Position numbers and translations under genes: made by a program. From Pristionchus mayeri (taxonomy: Eukaryota; Nematoda; Chromadorea; Rhabditida; Neodiplogasteridae), in contig BTRK01000004.1 of NCBI GenBank assembly GCA_036245805.1, forward strand, positions 44,480,907-44,544,906: a stretch of DNA of 64,000 bases. Direction: 5' to 3'. Of this stretch, positions 58,816 to 64,000 are shown in pieces. Positions within the stretch are counted from its first letter, which is position 1, and each line of letters opens with the position of its first letter. A model generated the notes under the pieces. The model searched no databases. It saw only the letters and a list, made by a program, of their open reading frames with translations, and was not told the DNA's origin.

Positions 58816-59590
58816 GTAATAATAAATGATACAATATATTTATTTTTCTCGATATTATTGCACAGAAAGCTTTGTCCCATGTAATACTATCAAATATAGT
58901 GAATCATAGACAGCTGTCCACGCCGGCGGCGTCGAAAGTGGGCGGCAGTGATAGTACAGTATTTCCTGATATCGTATGCAGCTACCGTAATCCCGATTAT
59001 CGTCAACTGACTCTGTTCCAAAAAAATAAAATACCGTACCCAAATTAAAAACTTTAAAAAAAGTCAAGGTCCCGTAACCAATCGATAGTACAGTACCGCC
59101 ATATTCCGTATACCACTACCGTAACCTCGATTATTGCGATCTAACTTTATTTCTAAGAAGTCGTGGTTCCGTGCACAATCAATCTGGTGTGGTGTAAGAT
59201 CGATTGTGCAGTACCCAACTGAATACCGTAACACAGTTCCTTGGATCAGATCTAGTTCCTTCTGTCAAACATTTTCCTAAAAATCCTTAATCGATAAAAC
59301 AATTATTTTTAAGTGTCCTACTGTATACCCCACTATTGTAGAGTCATCTTATGTTCGGTTAGTTTTTTTCAAAAATGTTTGACCCAAGGAACTGGATCTG
59401 ACCGACTTTTTTTTTTCGACTATTTTTCTTATTTTTTTTCTCGAAATATGTTTCAATGTTCTCTCGTAAATTACATTACTTTATTTTGTTATTTGCATCA
59501 TTGAACTTGCATAAAAAATAGCGTAATGCACAATGCTCTCTCTTCACTTCCATTCACTCTCTCTCCATTTGTGCGTTGGGCTCGGTTGCT
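58816..59590. other. Non-coding 5' region of the hAT element
   Basis: GTAACCAATCGATAGTAC repeats and an inverted repeat at 59237-59405 (AGTTCCTTGGATCAGATCTA and complement). No coding exon supported before ~59600. Confidence 0.5.
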
Positions 59591-59599
59591 CGGCGTCTT

Positions 59600-62500
59600 T
59601 TCGCCTGCCATGGCGGAACGTCAGATCTTGCTCCCAAAAGAAAGAAGAAGTTAACTTCCGGTGTCTACCAATACTACGAACATGTGGATGGAAAGGACTA
59701 CAAGTGCAAAATCTGCAATGAAATAAGAAAGGTTCGAATTTAGAAATAAATTTATAAGTTCATAAAATAAAATTTTTATAAAATTAAAATCTCTATAAAA
59801 ACGGGTTTTTTTTCAGAAACACTCTACTGGACATCTATGGAATCACATCTACGAACATGATATACAACAGAAGCCTTACGAAGAGCTACAGGTTCCGACA
59901 GTTTTTTAGTTGTTTTTTATCAGTATTTTTATTTCAGGCGGAACTTGAGGATAAATTGGCCAACATGTTCTTCAAACATAGATTGCCCTTTCGCCTAATT
60001 GAGTCAAACTAGTTCAAAGATTCCATTCGATGCATCTTCCCTCAGTACAAGTATGACGTATCACTTGTAAATTTAACAAAAAAATCAGTTCAGAACGATT
60101 TCACGACGCAAACTATCAAATGTCATACTGCCTGCAAAAGTTAATTCGGTGATGAAGCCCTTAATTGAGGTTAACATTTAATATTGACGCGCTGCATATA
60201 ATGTTTGCAGGGAGCGCAGAAGGCAGAGCATAGTGCAATGACGACTGATGAATGTAGCCGGATAGTTGGTGCAAAATTCCTTACCGTTCTATGCGTGACA
60301 ATCCATTACATAGATTCTGATTGGATATATCATGTGAGCATTATTGACTATATATGACGATGAATATTTGTTATAGGAATTTGTTCTCGCGGTAAAGCAA
60401 CTAAAGGGTCCCAAAAATGCAGCTAATGTATGCTCTAAACTGCAGGAGGTGATAAATGCATTGTTCGAAGATTAGGCCATTTTTTTTAGATTTTCGATAA
60501 GAACAACATTGCCCCAGCCATGGCATGCACGGATTCAGCAAGCGTTATGGACAAGGCGATGCGTGATCTGAACATCATGGGGTAAAAGTCGTTATAAAAT
60601 ATATAGAAATTTATATTTAAGCGTGTTCTGTCTTGCTCATCGTATTCATCTGTGTGCGAAGGCAGCAATCACTGACTCGACGAAATTGTACAATATTGTA
60701 AGACGCTGCAGACGAATTGTGAAGTTTCTAAATAAATCATCCTACGGGCGCGACTTTTTGACTGAGTGCGTTTCACTATATTTAATAAAAATAGAACAAT
60801 CAGGAGCATGGAAGAGCACGAGATTAAGAGATCAATTAGAAGCGATACTAAGCAAAGATGGAATAGCACGCTTTTGATGCTAATTTCAGTTCATGAATCA
60901 GTAAGACACTAGAATCATATATTTCCTTATCAAACCTTTAACTTTTTTCCGCTTCCCGCGATAAATGCCCTCGGAGCAAAGTTCAATTTGCCGATATTCA
61001 ACGACGACGATGAAAAAATTATGAAACAGTCTATCCAGGTTACTTAGGTGATATACTAAAGAGTATTGTACATTCATTAGATACTAAATGTATGTCTGGA
61101 TGCAACTTCCCGAGCTTGCGCTAGGACCGCGACTGCATCGATGATACTACCCATCACAAGGTATATATACTAAGCAGGGGATGTATTTCCTTTTATTTCA
61201 GCTCTATCATTACGGGAACCCTTAAAACTATCAACGATAAGAAAATCCGTGGTCCTTCGAGAGAATTTGCAATGAACTTAGTGAAGAATGCTCGTAGGAG
61301 AAGGTAACTTCGTACATTTGCTTAAATATATTTAAAATATCTCGCCACCTAGGGAGCAGTACGTCCAAGAGCGCCCTGAACTGTACTTTATGACATATCT
61401 AGATTCCCGTTGGGCATTTCATCCAATTGTGTTTATGGTAATCTTGATAACATCAGTGTTGAAAACGATCGTATTTCAGGGATCAAATGCTACCGAAGAA
61501 TGGGAGAAAGTTGAGGAAGATTTTCTCGATAGATACGGTGAGGTTCATCGGATTTGTTAGCTCTAATATTATTTCAGAATTTGTTGAACTGGATGAATCG
61601 AGTAATGAACCTGAAACATCATGTGTTGATCAAGTGAATACAAGTGACACTGCTGCATCATTCTGGGGAGATTATGAAACTGCTCAGCCGGCTGTGAAAA
61701 AGAAAAATTCATTAAAGGTTTTATAATAAGTATTGTTGAAGCAACACAACATTACAGAATGAACGAGTATCGTGGACTGATTACAAAAACCGGACGATCT
61801 GATCCAGACAAAACGCTGCCTTTCACATTTTGGAAAGATCGTATCTGACAATTTCCAATTATGTCGAAAATTGCACTGAAGTTACTCACACTTCCCTGCA
61901 CTAGCACTTCAAGCGAACGAGCGTTCAGTGTTGTGAGTCATCAATTTAAGAGCGAACTGAATACACTGTATTTTATATCAGGTTGTAACATAAGTTTTGT
62001 CGCGTCCAATCTCTTATGCATTTTAACCTCAGAAATTCTTCGAATTAATTTAATCTCAATTTCGTTATTCATCATCAGTGAGGGCCTTCGTACTCTTTCT
62101 TACGCGCTTTACTTCAGTCCTGTCAAGGCAGTTGAGGAGGCACATTAGTCAGACAAAGTTGTACTGAGATAAGGATTACAAATCATTTTCACGCATCAGC
62201 TCTTCTTGAAAAGGATAAATTATGCCGATTTTGTGTGATTTGCGTAAAGTACTACATATGTGCATAATTTTGAACCACTCACGGATAATGACAAACGAAA
62301 ATCGTTCTAGAAATGTAGACGAGTTTGTATAATGTGGATGGTTGGTGACGGTCGCGAAAACTTTCGCAAGCCGAATTTTCTTCTCAATAGATATCCAGAT
62401 CCAAATAGTGGTGGAATATAGTTCACCCAAAGTGGTCAGTATGCAGACAAAGTTTGGGGTAGATTGGGTTCTGTTGAGATAAGTGGCTCCATTCAGAACG

Positions 62501-63727
62501 ATGGTATGTAAATTAAACTAATGAAATCGGCACTTTGTTCATATTCCTACCTCGCACACATGTTCAATATCTGATTTGTTGTGTCCATCCTAACCATAAA
62601 CCCTTCCCTTACTAGTATCTACTTGGGATAAGTTTGGAAATAAATAGCTTTTGAATGACAATCTTTAATTTGAAACACCTAAACTTGCATATTTTGGAAA
62701 ATTGTGCGCGAATTGAATTAATAAAAATTCAAATTTCCCACAAGTGGAGTGTTCTTTCTCTCACTTGTTTAATGATAAATTATACCTCCATGAGTGGTAA
62801 TTGGAACGCACTTATGTTAGTCACTGTTGTTGCAATTCTGGATTCGGAAGAGTTGGTCAAGTTGGCTACGAATCAGCGGCTAACCTTACACTCAGTGAAG
62901 TATATCTTTGATTCCGCTCAACATAGCACCATATCTGGCGTATATTTTGAAAGAGCATTGACGGGGTATATCACCATGCTGTAGAAGTTTGGTTCATTAT
63001 TCATCTCTGCGAACTAGCACCTGATCAAACGAATTTAAAAAATCTGCACCAAATTTAAATCAGTTCATATTAATATTTTTCGCATAGCCAGCGTGCGCAG
63101 TTCAGCTCTACCCTATGGTTTGAATGTGCATGAACACCCCAAACATATACTAGGAGGTCAGGCATTGATAATGTTTGAGAAGTATCCTTCATGGAAATAT
63201 TGTGAACCTCCGAAATGCGACAAAACTTATGTTACAACCTAATAGATTGCTAATATCACTCAAAATCGACAGAGAAATCCACTGGGATTGGAGAATACTG
63301 AAGGGACGCTTCTTGTCTCGCTGAATATCGAAGGGAGTACTAGGTACATATTATAATACAACATTATTATATGACCTTGACAGAGAAGATAAAGTGAATG
63401 TGCCTCGACCGAAAATATTGAGACCAAGAACTGACCCGTCTTCTTCGCAAGATAGTTGTTCTTCTACGGACAGTGCGGATTCTGTTTCCTCAGTTGAAAC
63501 GGCAGTTGAGGAAGGAAGTGAATTATCAGAAGATGAAGATAATGTTAAATTTTGTATTTGTTATTAAATATATGATATATTTAAAGACGATGGAGGGGAC
63601 AATTCAGTTCGTGATGGAAATAGTGACAATGAATCAATTATGACTGACTTCTCCGATTTCGATAGGTCGAAATCAAAAAGAAAATCGAACCTCGGAGGAG
63701 GAACACCAAAAAAAATAATCAAAAAAT
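59600..63727 (+). pseudogene. hAT-family transposase with BED zinc finger, broken
   Basis: Exons in order: CKICNEIRK / KHSTGHLWNHIYEH (~59606-59892; BED-type finger, C-x2-C...H-x3-H with the preceding basic stretch), AELEDKLANMFFKHRLPFRL, ISRRKLSNVILPAKVNSVMK, MTTDECSRIVGAKFLTVLCV then IHYIDSDW (RNase-H-fold start), FCLAHRIHLCAKAAI, TSRACARTATASMILPI, MTYLDSRWAF, then LTLPCTSTSSERAFSV (hAT C-terminal dimerisation). It continues past the mariner insertion as RNPLGLENTEGTLLVSLNIE and a Ser/acidic tail with a basic end (KSKRKS ... PKKIIKK, TAG 63725-63727). Stops: TAG 60010-60012, TAG 60473-60475, TGA 61846-61848. No ATG in frame was found for the first exon. Function when intact: cut-and-paste transposition. 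Confidence 0.8.
61978..63242. mobile_element. Mariner-like element, family 2, inside the hAT gene
   Basis: Ends TCAGGTTGTAACATAAGTTT.. and its near-complement ..AAACTTATGTTACAACCTAA, with TA at 61976-61977 and 63243-63244; 1265 bp. The internal 109-codon frame (62655-62984) has no transposase motif. It separates SERAFSV from RNPLGLEN of the hAT dimerisation region, so it lies in or next to the exon junction there. Confidence 0.8.
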
Positions 63728-63914
63728 AGATATCGTATTTATTCATTATGATGATAAAGTCAGTAGTGTTGTTAGCATGTTGCTTGTTACAATAACATAC
63801 ATTGCAATTGTTGTGACCTTGTAATGTACCCAACAACGACTCGTAAGATGTAATTTTGTCCAATAGCAGTCGGGAAATACTAATAGGAGGGAAAGCAAGC
63901 AACTACTCTCCGCT

Positions 63915-64000
63915 TATCTCTAATATGAACTTTGTGGCTGATCAGTCTCAGCATCACCAGTACGATATCTGCCTATCATACTTTACTGCTGTGGTTAAGA
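63915..64000 (+). mobile_element. Fragment of mariner-like family 1, copy 3
   Basis: From TCTAATATG onward the sequence tracks 18333-18415 (GTGGCTGRTCAGTCTCARCA, CATCACCAGTACGATAT). Its left ~930 bp are absent, and it runs off the window. Confidence 0.75.

Larger units (their letters stand above)
58625..64000 (+). mobile_element. hAT transposon, left end and body
   Basis: Begins TAGTGTTGTGCAAATGAACA, a typical hAT terminal sequence, inside F-box exon 2; the preceding GTTGACAC would be the 8-bp target copy. The interior encodes a BED-finger hAT transposase. The right end is not seen before 64000. A mariner-like element (61978-63242) is inserted in it. Confidence 0.75.

Noticed and set aside
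62655..62984. 109-codon ORF as a gene
   Set aside because: Lies wholly within the mariner-like element, has no transposase motif and no family match.

Overview
The window looks like nuclear DNA of a nematode, most probably a rhabditid-type species. The grounds are five genes of the transthyretin-like (TTL) family, which is characteristic of nematodes, many short introns of about 50 bp with TTTCAG-type acceptors, and a large radiating F-box family. I cannot name the species. About a third or more of the window is mobile or foldback DNA.

Layout. 1-3054 (-): the 5' part of an acyl-CoA synthetase-like gene with a 1.34 kb palindrome in intron 2. 3475-10854 (-): a decayed tandem array of F-box paralogs, interrupted by palindromes with TTAA and other junctions. 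12.9-16.1 kb (+): a TTL gene followed by an F-box copy; the same pair recurs inverted at 42.6-45.8 kb. 17.4-27.2 kb (+): one F-box gene stretched to 8.4 kb by a mariner-like element in exon 5, a palindrome in intron 5, a nested pile of three palindromic or Tc-like elements in exon 6, and a palindromic satellite in intron 7. 28.2-35.5 kb: an F-box relic, an intact F-box gene (29574-31071), a nearly identical 1856-bp tandem duplicate of its 3' half, and a large inverted copy of that. 35.5-39.6 kb (+): a 5'-truncated Rep/helicase Helitron with a clear 3' hairpin and CTGG end. 40.2-44.4 kb (-): a small unknown ORF pair, an F-box relic and a nearly complete F-box gene. 44.9-51.0 kb: four TTL genes, two of them head to head. 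51.4-58.6 kb: two F-box genes that look usable, a palindrome, and the start of another F-box gene cut by a hAT element. 58.6 kb to the end: the decayed hAT transposon, itself carrying a mariner-like insertion, and a fragment of another mariner-like element.

The F-box paralogs share an eight-exon plan with conserved splice phases. Exon 1 is a basic N-terminus plus an F-box (LPKE..W/I..EY.P.....LRL). Exons 2-6 are leucine/isoleucine-rich. Exon 7 carries LPxLGKKxW and exon 8 ends in a SIKHxSR-like motif. F-box proteins normally bring substrates to SCF ubiquitin ligases; the targets here are unknown. The copies at 29574-31071 and 56014-57705 read through cleanly. Others carry stops, frameshifts or insertions.

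All exon boundaries were placed by eye from reading frame, splice consensus and paralog comparison; nothing was computed.
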